From: JAZSNA01 sp045536135 | Lineage (GTDB): Bacteria; Pseudomonadota; Alphaproteobacteria; CAAHEQ01; UBA3637 | DNA length: 19,006 nucleotides | NCBI GenBank assembly: GCA_045536135.1 | Contig: JAZSNA010000021.1 | Coordinates: 1 to 19,006 of the forward strand | Reading direction: 5' to 3' | Shown here: piece by piece, positions 1 to 7,336 of the stretch | Numbering within the stretch: position 1 is the stretch's first letter | Layout of the letters: each line of letters opens with the position of its first letter | Notes under the pieces: model-generated | Database searches by the model: none | Seen by the model: the letters and a program-made list of their open reading frames with translations, nothing else | Told to the model about the DNA's origin: nothing | Translations under genes and position numbers: made by a program

Positions 1-146
1 CTCTATTGTAAGGCTTATTCATCTTTTGAGATTTAAGGTAAGACAAATATTCTTTAAATTCTTTTTCTTATAGTTGTTATAAAAACTATACAACTCAATT
101 ATAACATAATTACGTTAAAATATTTTTTATTTTATAAAAAAAAGAC
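1..146. other. AT-rich upstream region, no gene assigned
   Basis: The first 146 bases are very AT-rich and carry no long open frame. An ATG on the minus strand at 22-20 opens a frame that runs off the left edge after seven codons, so this could be the start of a gene reading leftwards. It has no clear ribosome binding site and cannot be judged from what is present. Confidence 0.4.
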
Positions 147-175
147 TTGTCAAAGTGGATATTTTTTTCTATACT
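147..175 (+). promoter_or_regulatory. sigma-70 type promoter of the first cysteine-rich gene
   Basis: TTGTCA at 147-152 and TATACT at 170-175 are separated by exactly 17 bases. Transcription would begin near 182, downstream of the ATG at 155 and upstream of the ATG at 209. The promoter therefore argues that the first protein begins at 209 and not at 155. Confidence 0.75.
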
Positions 176-208
176 ATCCTCATCATATATTTAACAAAGG
201 AAAAAAAG

Positions 209-706
209 ATGCATCGGTTAAGTTTTATTGTTTTAATGTTTTTATCTGTTAATGTATGGGCTAAAACGACTTTGGATTGTCGTTGTAAAGATTGGTCTTG
301 CGATTCGACAACCGGTAAAGTAAGTTGCACCGATCGCAATCCGATTCAATTTTTCTGTCCCAGTGTTGATAATCCGGGAAACGGAATTTGTTGTGTTGAA
401 GGGAAAACTTGTGTGAACGGGGGTTGTGTTAGTCCAAATCCGCCGATAACGACGACACCGCCGATAACGACAGTACCGATAACGACGACACCACCATGTA
501 ATTGTTATGAAATTAAATTACATTCCTGTGGAACTGGTCAATATATTCGGACGATATGTTGTAATAATGAGATTTATAATTGTGATGAACTAACGGGTTG
601 CATACCGGATGATATTTGGGACAAAATCGATATTGGCGATGAAGAGGCCAAGAAATGTGATGAAGAAGATATGAGTATCACAGAAGAGTTTATAGAAAAT
701 ATATAG
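209..706 (+). CDS. small secreted cysteine-rich protein with Pro/Thr linker
   Basis: This 165-residue protein begins at the ATG at 209, which has AAAGG at 196-200. The in-frame ATG at 155 lies inside the promoter. Residues 1-18 form a Sec-type signal peptide ending VWA before KTT. The mature part has about 17 cysteines, including a C-x6-CC-x5-C-x4-C cluster at residues 54-73 (GNGICCVEGKTC and GGC), of the kind seen in small disulfide-knotted domains. A Pro/Thr linker (residues 75-96, TTTPP units) separates it from a second cysteine-rich part, and the C-terminus is acidic. The linker is coded by near-repeats starting at 443, 461 and 476. Only 10 bases separate it from the next gene, which is of the same kind, so the two are probably co-transcribed. 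I recognise no named family. An extracytoplasmic disulfide-bonded role is inferred from signal peptide and composition. Confidence 0.8.
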   Translation: MHRLSFIVLMFLSVNVWAKTTLDCRCKDWSCDSTTGKVSCTDRNPIQFFCPSVDNPGNGICCVEGKTCVNGGCVSPNPPITTTPPITTVPITTTPPCNCYEIKLHSCGTGQYIRTICCNNEIYNCDELTGCIPDDIWDKIDIGDEEAKKCDEEDMSITEEFIENI

Positions 707-716
707 GGGGCTTGTC

Positions 717-1496
717 ATGAGAATTATATGTTTATTTTTATTGATGTCTGTTTCATTATCTGTTCATGCAAAGATAAGTATAGATGGAGGTTGCCCGTTA
801 TTTTTAAGTTGTTGTGGTAAAGTTATTTGGGAAAACCATGCCCCATCGTGTGATGGAACGATTTGCGATTCTCTTACACAAGAATGTACAGCCATCGGTT
901 GTTGTCCAAAAGGGGCGGATGTGAATCCGGATGTTCCAGAGCTAGGTTGTTGTGAGGGCGAGATTTATACAGATACTAATGGAAATAAAGCGTGTTGCCC
1001 CAGTGATAAAGAGGTCATAGGTAACGGTTGTTGTGATGAAGGTAATACTTGGCATAAAGATTATGGTTGTTGTAGCGGAGAGATTTATACTAATAGTTAT
1101 GGAAATAAAGCGTGTTGTCCCAGGGATAAAAAAGTCATAGGTAACGGTTGCTGTAATAAGGAAGATACAGATTGGGATAAAGGTTATGGTTGTTGTAAGG
1201 GCGAGATTTATATGGAAGTGGCTGGAGGAGAGGAAACAAGTGGTATTGAAACATGCTGTCCAACCGGTAAGAATGTCTCTGAATTCTTATGGAACGGGGA
1301 AGTATTTACTCGAGCCTGTTGCAATCCAAATTGTTCGGCTGGTTCAGTACAATGCTGCTGCGGTATTCAGGGTGACAGTGGATGCTGTCCGACGGGAAGC
1401 TCTTTAATAACGGAAAGTGAAGATTTTAAATATGAAAATGGTTCATGTTATGCAGCCATGTGGGAAGACGGTCAGAAATATTGGATGGTTTATTAA
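717..1496 (+). CDS. secreted cysteine-rich protein with tandem 40-residue repeats
   Basis: This 259-residue protein has a signal peptide at residues 1-18 (ending VHA) and about 33 cysteines in the mature part, most of them as adjacent CC pairs. Residues 77-116 and 117-157 are tandem repeats of the form GCC-x-GEIYT-x4-GNKACCP-x-DK-x-VIGNGCC, and a third, partial copy begins at residue 158. At DNA level the copies start at 945, 1065 and 1188, giving periods of 120 and 123 bases and strong nucleotide identity, so the duplication looks recent. A CCC triplet lies near residue 213. It follows the preceding cysteine-rich gene by 10 bases and ends at a strong terminator. Part of the repeat, NGNKACCP, recurs in the 952-residue protein at 7337-10195. 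The function is unknown. A disulfide-rich surface or secreted protein is the most that can be inferred. Confidence 0.85.
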   Translation: MRIICLFLLMSVSLSVHAKISIDGGCPLFLSCCGKVIWENHAPSCDGTICDSLTQECTAIGCCPKGADVNPDVPELGCCEGEIYTDTNGNKACCPSDKEVIGNGCCDEGNTWHKDYGCCSGEIYTNSYGNKACCPRDKKVIGNGCCNKEDTDWDKGYGCCKGEIYMEVAGGEETSGIETCCPTGKNVSEFLWNGEVFTRACCNPNCSAGSVQCCCGIQGDSGCCPTGSSLITESEDFKYENGSCYAAMWEDGQKYWMVY

Positions 1497-1523
1497 TAAC
1501 AATAAAAAATATATTTGAATATT

Positions 1524-1554
1524 AAAAAAGTCCGGCATATACCGGACTTTTTTT
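1524..1554. terminator. bidirectional intrinsic terminator
   Basis: AAAAAAGTCCGG at 1524-1535 pairs with CCGGACTTTTTT at 1542-1553 around a 6-base loop. The A-run on one side and T-run on the other make it work in both directions. It ends the cysteine-rich pair on the plus strand and the convergent gene on the minus strand, whose stop codon (1553-1555) lies in the T-run. Confidence 0.9.
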
Positions 1555-2305
1555 ACCGTTCAATATAACGTTGACTTTGAATAGTATGTTGAAGTTTGCG
1601 ACGAATTTCTTGTCGTTGTTTTTCGTCTTCTTTTTCTTCGTCTTCCAAAATATGTCTGACATTTTTTAACAGAGAATCGTTTTGAGGTAGACTTTTAAAT
1701 TTTTTAAGAAATTTTTCAAACTTTGCCGGAGAATTAATTGTATTAGATAACCATTTTTTTTCTGTATTATCCAAGACTTTAAATATATTAACAATCAAAG
1801 TGGCTGTTTTGGCATCGAGTTCTCGAGGCATATTACTGGCATTCTTTTTTAAACTTTGACGCAATTCGGTGACGGATTTGTCTTCGACGGGAGGTTTTGA
1901 CGGACTGTAATTATCAATTTCGGATAAAAAGTATTGACTCATCAGACGAATATCTTTTTGACTGATGTGGTAAAATGTTTTGGATATACCGATAGCCTTA
2001 CCAACAGTTTTTAAAAAATGAACCATGCGGTTTTGAACGGCATCCGGTGATTTTGAAAAACCAAGCTTGGTCATTTGTTTATTAAAACATTTAGCCGGAT
2101 AAGCGTTAATAAATTTTAACCCCTGATTTTTAACATCCAGTTGTCGGCCAAAACATTCTTCGCACCGTAATATATCCTTTTCAAAAGCCAAAAAGCAATT
2201 GAATAGATCACAATGGTAAGGTATTTTATCTGACCCTTGTATTTTGGCTCGATCCAAAAAAGGACAATCTTTCGAGCAATAGGGCGATGATATATTTTTA
2301 ACCAA
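1553..2305 (-). CDS. unknown protein with cysteine-rich N-terminus, TTG start
   Basis: This 250-residue protein starts with TTG (2305-2303). The start is supported by AAAGGA at 2314-2319, eight bases upstream on the minus strand, and by the absence of an ATG in the first 75 codons. There is no signal peptide or membrane segment, so it is probably cytoplasmic. The first 75 residues hold cysteines at about 10, 14, 32, 37, 48, 51 and 73 (C-x3-C, C-x4-C, C-x2-C), which could bind zinc or an Fe-S cluster. The rest is basic and helical, and a highly charged stretch (EDEEKEDEKQRQEIRRK) near the C-terminus probably forms a coiled coil. It is divergent from the RNA methyltransferase at 2353, with 47 bases between them. 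I do not recognise a family, and metal binding is inference from cysteine spacing. Confidence 0.7.
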   Translation of the reverse strand: MVKNISSPYCSKDCPFLDRAKIQGSDKIPYHCDLFNCFLAFEKDILRCEECFGRQLDVKNQGLKFINAYPAKCFNKQMTKLGFSKSPDAVQNRMVHFLKTVGKAIGISKTFYHISQKDIRLMSQYFLSEIDNYSPSKPPVEDKSVTELRQSLKKNASNMPRELDAKTATLIVNIFKVLDNTEKKWLSNTINSPAKFEKFLKKFKSLPQNDSLLKNVRHILEDEEKEDEKQRQEIRRKLQHTIQSQRYIER

Positions 2306-2352
2306 GAAAAAAATCCTTTCGTTTTTGACGAAGTTATGATATAGAAAAAAAT

Positions 2353-3342
2353 ATGAAAAAGCAAGAAAATTGTCCTTATTTTAAAAAATGTGGTGGCTGT
2401 TTGTTTCAAGATATGCCCGTTAATGAGTATATCGAATTCAAGAAAAAAGAGGCTTTATTGATACTGGACCCCTTGGGAATTAAAGTCAAAGATTTGATTT
2501 ATATTGGACCGCATAATCGCCGACGGGCGACATTTACTTATAATCCGTCAGGATTTGGGTTTAACGGTTTTCATTCTCATCAGATTATTAATATTAATTC
2601 ATGCATGCTTTTAACGCCGGAATTTGAAAAAATTATTCCGGATTTAAAAAAGGTGGCTGTTCTGGTATCGGGTTCCGGAGATTTAGCGGTTCGAATGTGT
2701 GATGACGGAGCCGATATTCATATTATTCCGAAGAACAGGAAAAATCTGAATGTTTCCGTTTTGGAAGATTTTGGGGAGGTTTGTCGGGACAGTTTTGTTG
2801 CCAGATTGGTTTATGATAACGATTTAATTTATCAAAAATGTCCGCTTTCGTTCCCGAATGATGTTTTTTGTCAACCTTCGGTTGCCGGTGAAGAATTTTT
2901 AATTAATTGGGTCAAAAATAATATAAACCCGAATTATCGAGCAGCGGATTTGTTTTGCGGAAACGGTACTTTTACAATACCGCTGAAAAAGATGGGTATA
3001 GATATTTGTGGATATGATATAATTAAAAGTGCCAATTATTCCGGAATAGAATTTTATGAACGGGATTTATTCAAAGATCCTTTGGGAAGTCAAGAACTGG
3101 CCCATTTTCAATCTTTGGTTGTTGATCCGCCACGAAAAGGAGCGTTGAATCAGATACGTCAAATTGCTCAATCTGATGTAAAACAAGTCTTAATGATTTC
3201 TTGTAATCCGAAAACTTTTGCGGTTGATGCAAAATGTTTGCTTGAAAGCGGATTTAAAACCGACGGTGCAATATTACTTGACCAATTTGTTTTTTCACGA
3301 CATATTGAATTAGTTTGTAAATTTGAACGACTTTGCCTGTGA
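2353..3342 (+). CDS. TrmA/RlmD-type RNA (uracil-5) methyltransferase, short form
   Basis: This SAM-dependent enzyme probably forms 5-methyluridine in rRNA or tRNA. An N-terminal C-x5-C-x2-C cluster (C7, C13, C16) plus C84 matches the four cysteines that hold a [4Fe-4S] cluster in RlmD-type enzymes. The SAM motif DLFCGNGTF starts at residue 199, DPPRKG lies at 258-263, and the catalytic cysteine is in SCNP (C284). At 329 residues it is about 100 shorter than E. coli RlmD and begins directly at the cluster, so the N-terminal TRAM RNA-binding domain is absent, as in some short bacterial members. No clear ribosome binding site precedes the ATG. A TATGAT at 2335-2340 would give an almost leaderless transcript. 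Its 3' end overlaps the convergent mlaC by 33 bases. The family is certain, but the exact uridine target cannot be read from the sequence. Confidence 0.9.
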   Translation: MKKQENCPYFKKCGGCLFQDMPVNEYIEFKKKEALLILDPLGIKVKDLIYIGPHNRRRATFTYNPSGFGFNGFHSHQIININSCMLLTPEFEKIIPDLKKVAVLVSGSGDLAVRMCDDGADIHIIPKNRKNLNVSVLEDFGEVCRDSFVARLVYDNDLIYQKCPLSFPNDVFCQPSVAGEEFLINWVKNNINPNYRAADLFCGNGTFTIPLKKMGIDICGYDIIKSANYSGIEFYERDLFKDPLGSQELAHFQSLVVDPPRKGALNQIRQIAQSDVKQVLMISCNPKTFAVDAKCLLESGFKTDGAILLDQFVFSRHIELVCKFERLCL

Positions 3343-3903
3343 GGAAAGTGTTTGTATCAGTTCTTCAATCGTATGGTTTTGAAGATACGATACGTATTCA
3401 TTCCGATAACTTAAACACATACTGACACCTTCGATAATAATGTCAACAATTTTTAAACCGGTTTCGCTTCGTTTGACACGCCAAATAACATCAACCGGCG
3501 TTTTGTCTTGAATAACCGAATCAACAAAAACTTGCTCATCGCCTTGTGCCGGACGTGTTCCCGTAAAAGTTATTTTTTGACCGGTATATAAGTTAAATTT
3601 ATCTGCCCAACTTTTTAAAGCCATATCAATAAAAGCATCTAAGAAGGCGTTTTGTTGTTCTTTTGTCAGTCTGCGCCATCTTTTCCCCAAAACAAATTGA
3701 CCAATAGACTTTACATCCAAAGCATCTAAAAAGTATTTATTAAACTTTTCGGATTTTTGTGCCATCGTATCGCTTGAAGATAACACGTTTGTAATAATGT
3801 TATCCGCTAAATCTTTAACAAACAGAGTAGCATCCATGTCGTCCGCTTGAATAGATGTTGTCGACAAAATAACAGCCAAAAGTAAAGATAATATTTTTTT
3901 CAT
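3310..3903 (-). CDS. mlaC: MlaC-type periplasmic phospholipid-binding protein
   Basis: This 197-residue protein has a signal peptide at residues 1-20 (ending IQA). It belongs to the MlaC/Ttg2D family, periplasmic carriers that move phospholipids between the outer-membrane MlaA complex and the inner-membrane MlaFEDB transporter. Visible family features are the segment FNKYFLDALDVKSIGQFVLG followed by KRWR, and the conserved C-terminal half with VDVIWRV and KIVDIIIEGVSM. The ATG overlaps the mlaA stop as ATGA (3900-3903), and GAAGGAG lies just upstream inside mlaA, so the two are translationally coupled. The gene is last in the LOG-mlaA-mlaC run. The transporter genes mlaD, mlaE, mlaF and mlaB are not in the window. 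Its 3' end overlaps the convergent methyltransferase gene by 33 bases, and I see no terminator there. Confidence 0.93.
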   Translation of the reverse strand: MKKILSLLLAVILSTTSIQADDMDATLFVKDLADNIITNVLSSSDTMAQKSEKFNKYFLDALDVKSIGQFVLGKRWRRLTKEQQNAFLDAFIDMALKSWADKFNLYTGQKITFTGTRPAQGDEQVFVDSVIQDKTPVDVIWRVKRSETGLKIVDIIIEGVSMCLSYRNEYVSYLQNHTIEELIQTLSSQAKSFKFTN

Positions 3904-4667
3904 TCTTCTTCTCCTTCAAAATCAAAATCGAAATCATAGCTTTGAGTTTCGTTTTCATCTTTAATTCCCAAATACTCCTTTTGATTTTGTTGGTAAAAAT
4001 CACGAAGTTGAATATATGGATCAAGAGATGACTTTTCTATACTGTATAACAATGGTGACGAGTTGTCAATAACAGATAATGTATTTAAAGACCAATAATA
4101 CCAAGGATATTGATGTCCGACTTTACGAAGTCCGACTTTGGTTGGGTTAATAAAGAATTCCCCACCCAAGGAAAGAGTGTCTCGAACGGAAGACGGACCT
4201 AAAAACGGTAAGACCAAATAAGGTCCGGAATTTTTAAAGCCCCAAGTATATAAAGTTTGATTTAAATCCTTTTTGATATAAGGAATATCCATTTTCGTGG
4301 CAACATCAAATAAACCGCCGATACCCAAGGTTGTGTTTGTAATCAGTCGGGAAGTTGATATACCGGCGGATTTAAAATCTCCCTGTAATAGCGAATTTAA
4401 AATAATCAAGGGTTGGTTAAGGTTATTTGTAAAGTTATCAATTCCGGTGCGAATAAATTGAGGAACAATAAAACGATACATTTGGTCAAAAGGGTATAAG
4501 ACATATTTATTAATAAAAAGGTTGAAAGATGTTGTTGCCCGATTCATCGGTTCCAAGGGATCATTCGCTTCCTGATATATTTTCAGTTCGACGGGATCCG
4601 TCGGAACGGTAGCACATCCGCTAATTATCAAAAGAGAAAAAAGATAAATAAGGATGTTTTTCTTCAT
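3900..4667 (-). CDS. mlaA: MlaA (VacJ) outer-membrane lipoprotein
   Basis: MlaA sits in the outer membrane and removes misplaced phospholipids from the outer leaflet, handing them to MlaC. The 255-residue product has a lipoprotein signal with lipobox ISGC (C18). The family signature NDPLEPMNR follows at about residues 35-43, and the conserved core includes TTLGIGGLFDVA and LVLPFLGPSSVRD, close to the usual MlaA length. The C-terminus ends in an acidic and aromatic tail (DFDFDFEGEEE), which varies in this family. GGGGAAGGA precedes the ATG. It lies 13 bases after the LOG gene and overlaps mlaC by 4 bases. Alphaproteobacteria often pair mlaA and mlaC away from the transporter genes, as seen here. 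Confidence 0.95.
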   Translation of the reverse strand: MKKNILIYLFSLLIISGCATVPTDPVELKIYQEANDPLEPMNRATTSFNLFINKYVLYPFDQMYRFIVPQFIRTGIDNFTNNLNQPLIILNSLLQGDFKSAGISTSRLITNTTLGIGGLFDVATKMDIPYIKKDLNQTLYTWGFKNSGPYLVLPFLGPSSVRDTLSLGGEFFINPTKVGLRKVGHQYPWYYWSLNTLSVIDNSSPLLYSIEKSSLDPYIQLRDFYQQNQKEYLGIKDENETQSYDFDFDFEGEEE

Positions 4668-4680
4668 AAGTCCTTCCCCA

Positions 4681-5247
4681 TTATTTCAATTTATCCGTTA
4701 AAAAAGAAATTGCATCTTCCGGAGTAGATACAAAAGGAGTCGCTGACACATGTTTAGCCTTTGCAAAGCCGGTTTCAACAGTATGTTCCAATAAATTTTT
4801 CAGCGGATCGTAAAACCCGTCTATGTTGTAAAAGAGCATTGGTTTATCTGTGAAATCAAGTTGTTTTAAGACCAATAACTCAAAGGCTTCGTCAAAAGTT
4901 CCAAGTCCGCCAGGTAAAATGCAAAACGCATCAGATAAGTCAATCATTTCTTGTTTGCGAATTGAAATTGTTTCGGGAACAATTAATTCATCAAGAAAAG
5001 GGTATAACAAGTCCGGTTTTTCCCGACTGAATAATTGTTTGGGAATAAATCCGATGACATGAGCCCCACCGGCTTTAAAGCCTTCGGCAACGGTTTTCAT
5101 TAAACCGACTCCGCCGGCTCCATAGACTAAATCATATCCGGCTTGTCCCATTTTTTTACCGAATTCAAAGGTTTTTTCTGAATAGGAAGTATAGTTTCCA
5201 TCTCGACTGCCGCAAAAAACACAAATTCTTTTTTTTAGTTCTTTCAT
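4681..5247 (-). CDS. LOG-family nucleoside 5'-monophosphate phosphoribohydrolase
   Basis: The 188-residue protein carries the LOG (lysine-decarboxylase-like Rossmann) signatures: VFCGSRDG near residue 10, YGAGGVGLM at 42-50, an RK pair at 97-98 and the catalytic PGGLGTFDE at 112-120. Family members hydrolyse cytokinin-type or ordinary nucleoside 5'-monophosphates to free base and ribose 5-phosphate. Bacterial members are often mis-annotated as lysine decarboxylases or TIGR00730 proteins. AAGGA lies six bases before the ATG on the minus strand. It is the first gene of the run leading into mlaA and mlaC, 13 bases before mlaA. A similar neighbour arrangement of LOG gene and VacJ/MlaC is familiar in alphaproteobacteria, but no functional link between them is established here. 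The substrate cannot be told from sequence. Confidence 0.9.
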   Translation of the reverse strand: MKELKKRICVFCGSRDGNYTSYSEKTFEFGKKMGQAGYDLVYGAGGVGLMKTVAEGFKAGGAHVIGFIPKQLFSREKPDLLYPFLDELIVPETISIRKQEMIDLSDAFCILPGGLGTFDEAFELLVLKQLDFTDKPMLFYNIDGFYDPLKNLLEHTVETGFAKAKHVSATPFVSTPEDAISFLTDKLK

Positions 5248-5307
5248 TTTTTTTCCTTTTGTTTATTTAAATCTTATGCTATCATACACTAATCGGATAA
5301 AAATACA

Positions 5308-6342
5308 ATGAAAAAAAATTTTTTATTTATTATAGTCATATTATTATCATCTTTTTATATATCGGCTGATGATATGCCGAATATACACGGTTCGAATAAT
5401 CCCAAAAATTTACCCTTTTCCGAAGAACGTCGAATGGGATTAGTGGGAAATATTATCAATTCGGGTGTTGCTGAACAGGTTGAAAAAAAAGAAGAAAAAC
5501 AGGAATATACGTCCCAACAAAATAAAAATTTATTAATTTTAGATATTCCGAAAAAAGAATCTCGGGTTGTTCAAGTTCAAAAGAAAAATAAGAAAGACAT
5601 TGAAACGGACACAGAACAGGAAAAGAAGGAAATTTTAAATGGATTGGAACTCTCCTTTAAAGCAAAGAAAGCGGATGTTGTCCAAAATACAGCCCCAAAT
5701 CCCAATCGGGTAGCGGGATTTAATGTGGCTCAGATTCGTTTGGGAATGACCGAACGGGATGTTTTGGAAGAAATGAATCGAAACAGCTTTAAACTTAAAA
5801 ATAAACTTTACGGTATTCCCGAAAAAACAGCTTTGATTATGGACGGGTTGTGTTTGGATAACGGTACATATCAATTTGAACAAAGAAAAGAGTGTATTCG
5901 TCAAAAAGCAATTGAAAACGGCCATTATTATTTAAAACAAATGACTTTTGAACGGGCGGGAGAGGTTGTTGATGTTTACTTCTTATCGAATTATTCGGAT
6001 TCGTCGGTTTATCGGGTAAGTTGGAGAAAAAAAGGCGATTCGTCTTTGGGTGCAACGAAAAAAGATGAACAAAATCGTCTGTGGCGTGATAAGGCATTTC
6101 GGGATAGTTTATATCAAAAATACGGTTCGCCGGATAATGAAAAAGCTTTACGTTGGGGATTGCCGAAGGATATTTATTTAAAGGCTTCAATTACACCGAA
6201 CAATAAGGATATGGAAATTATTTTTGAAAATCATTCGGCTTTGTCGGAAGATATTCGTCGGGATCAAAAATTTTATTTGGATTATTTTAATCGTGGAATA
6301 CAACCGGAGACTGAAATGCCGATTTATGAATTTTTATTTTAG
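5308..6342 (+). CDS. unknown exported protein, possibly with a BamE-like segment
   Basis: This 344-residue protein has a clear signal peptide (residues 1-20, ending ISA before DD). Residues 55-125 form a highly charged Lys/Glu/Gln-rich linker without apparent structure, and a folded domain follows from about 135 to the end. The segment QIRLGMTERDVLEEM (142-156) resembles the start of SmpA/BamE-type repeats (IRLGMT-x2-VL), but this is only a motif-level likeness and the rest is not recognisable. The folded domain holds two cysteines (C178 and C197 by my count) that could form a disulfide. The gene is divergent from the LOG gene, and the following glycosyltransferase begins 14 bases after its stop, so the two probably share a transcript. 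I cannot assign a function. A periplasmic or envelope role is inferred from the signal peptide. Confidence 0.75.
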   Translation: MKKNFLFIIVILLSSFYISADDMPNIHGSNNPKNLPFSEERRMGLVGNIINSGVAEQVEKKEEKQEYTSQQNKNLLILDIPKKESRVVQVQKKNKKDIETDTEQEKKEILNGLELSFKAKKADVVQNTAPNPNRVAGFNVAQIRLGMTERDVLEEMNRNSFKLKNKLYGIPEKTALIMDGLCLDNGTYQFEQRKECIRQKAIENGHYYLKQMTFERAGEVVDVYFLSNYSDSSVYRVSWRKKGDSSLGATKKDEQNRLWRDKAFRDSLYQKYGSPDNEKALRWGLPKDIYLKASITPNNKDMEIIFENHSALSEDIRRDQKFYLDYFNRGIQPETEMPIYEFLF

Positions 6343-6355
6343 AGGGAATTATCAA

Positions 6356-7288
6356 ATGAGAAAGAAAAGTTTTAAATTAACAGTTATTACACCCTTTTAC
6401 AACGAGGTAGAAGGAGGCGTTATTGATGAATATTTCAAAACGGTTATTCCCGTTTTAAAGAAACTAACACCAAACTATGAAATTATTTGTATAGATGATG
6501 GATCAAAGGATGATACATATCGTCATCTTCAAAAATATAAAGATGAACATGTCCATTTGATTAAATTATCCAGAAATTTTGGAAAAGAAGCGGCTTTAAC
6601 CGCCGGATTAGAGGCTTCGGACGGGGATTGTGTGATACCGATTGATGCAGACTTACAACATCCGGTATCCCTCTTTCCCAAAATGATTGAACTTTGGCAA
6701 GGTGGTGTAGATATGGTTATGCCCCATCGCCAAAAACGGGATGAGGGTTTGATAAAAAAGCTAACGGCTTATCTGTTTTATAAGTTAATGCGGCTGATAT
6801 CTTCCGTTGATATTCCGGATAATGTGGGGGATTTTCGTTTGTTTGATAAAAAGGTTGTATCGGCCATTTGTCAGATGAAAGAAAAGAATCGTTTTATGAA
6901 AGGTTTAATGTCTTACCCCGGTTTTACGACGGCCCAAATTGAATATGTTCAAAAGGAAAGACAAAACGGGACGGTTAAACAAAATTATAAAAAACTATGG
7001 GCGTTAGCTTTTGACGGTATTTTTTCTTTTTCCGTTGCTCCGATACGAATGGTTTTTGTTTTGGCGTTTTTTATCGGCGTATGCAGTTTGATTTGGGCAT
7101 CATGGATTTTTTATCAAAAAATCTTTTTAGGAATACGAGTCAGCGGATATGCGTCTTTGATGGTTGCGATTTTATTTTTAAATTCGATGGTATTATTCGG
7201 ATTGGGCATAATTGGGGAATATATCGGACGGATTTACACTGAATGCAAAGGACGTCCGATATATTTTATCGAAAAACAAGAAAAATAG
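6356..7288 (+). CDS. GT2 family membrane glycosyltransferase (GtrB/ArnC/DPM1-like)
   Basis: The open frame extends upstream to 6224, but the start at 6356 is preferred. GAGGGA lies at 6342-6347, eight bases before it, and the longer frame would overlap the preceding gene by more than 100 bases. The 310-residue protein has the GT-A motifs FYNE (14-17), DDGS (47-50), NFGKEAALTAG (74-84) and DADLQ (97-101), followed by two C-terminal membrane helices at about 230-255 and 270-295. This is the layout of GtrB, ArnC and DPM1-type enzymes, which transfer a sugar from a nucleotide donor to undecaprenyl phosphate at the inner membrane for later use on lipid A, O-antigen or proteins. The sugar cannot be predicted. 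Co-transcription with the upstream exported protein is likely, and the cysteine-rich giant gene follows behind its own promoter. Confidence 0.92.
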   Translation: MRKKSFKLTVITPFYNEVEGGVIDEYFKTVIPVLKKLTPNYEIICIDDGSKDDTYRHLQKYKDEHVHLIKLSRNFGKEAALTAGLEASDGDCVIPIDADLQHPVSLFPKMIELWQGGVDMVMPHRQKRDEGLIKKLTAYLFYKLMRLISSVDIPDNVGDFRLFDKKVVSAICQMKEKNRFMKGLMSYPGFTTAQIEYVQKERQNGTVKQNYKKLWALAFDGIFSFSVAPIRMVFVLAFFIGVCSLIWASWIFYQKIFLGIRVSGYASLMVAILFLNSMVLFGLGIIGEYIGRIYTECKGRPIYFIEKQEK

Positions 7289-7289
7289 C

Positions 7290-7318
7290 TTGACATCATT
7301 TAAATAAACGGATATTTT
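7290..7318 (+). promoter_or_regulatory. sigma-70 type promoter of the 952-residue gene
   Basis: A perfect TTGACA at 7290-7295 is followed after 17 bases by TATTTT at 7313-7318. It lies immediately after the glycosyltransferase stop (7286-7288) and before AGGAG (7325-7329) and the ATG at 7337. The large gene therefore seems to have its own promoter with a very short leader. Confidence 0.65.
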
Positions 7319-7336
7319 TTTTACAGGAGATCATTT

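Noticed and set aside
1..22. Partial minus-strand gene leaving the left edge
   Set aside because: Only seven codons are visible and no ribosome binding site precedes the ATG, so it cannot be supported.
155..208. Upstream start (ATG at 155) for the first cysteine-rich protein
   Set aside because: It lies inside the promoter (TTGTCA 147-152, TATACT 170-175), upstream of the predicted transcription start, and has no ribosome binding site; the ATG at 209 has one and gives a clean signal peptide.
945..1260. CRISPR array
   Set aside because: The repeats are 120-123 bases apart, in frame, and lie within a coding sequence; there are no spacers of constant length.
6224..6355. Extended start for the glycosyltransferase
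   Set aside because: It would overlap the preceding gene by more than 100 bases and adds a stretch unlike the family; the ATG at 6356 has GAGGGA at correct spacing and begins directly before the GT-A fold.
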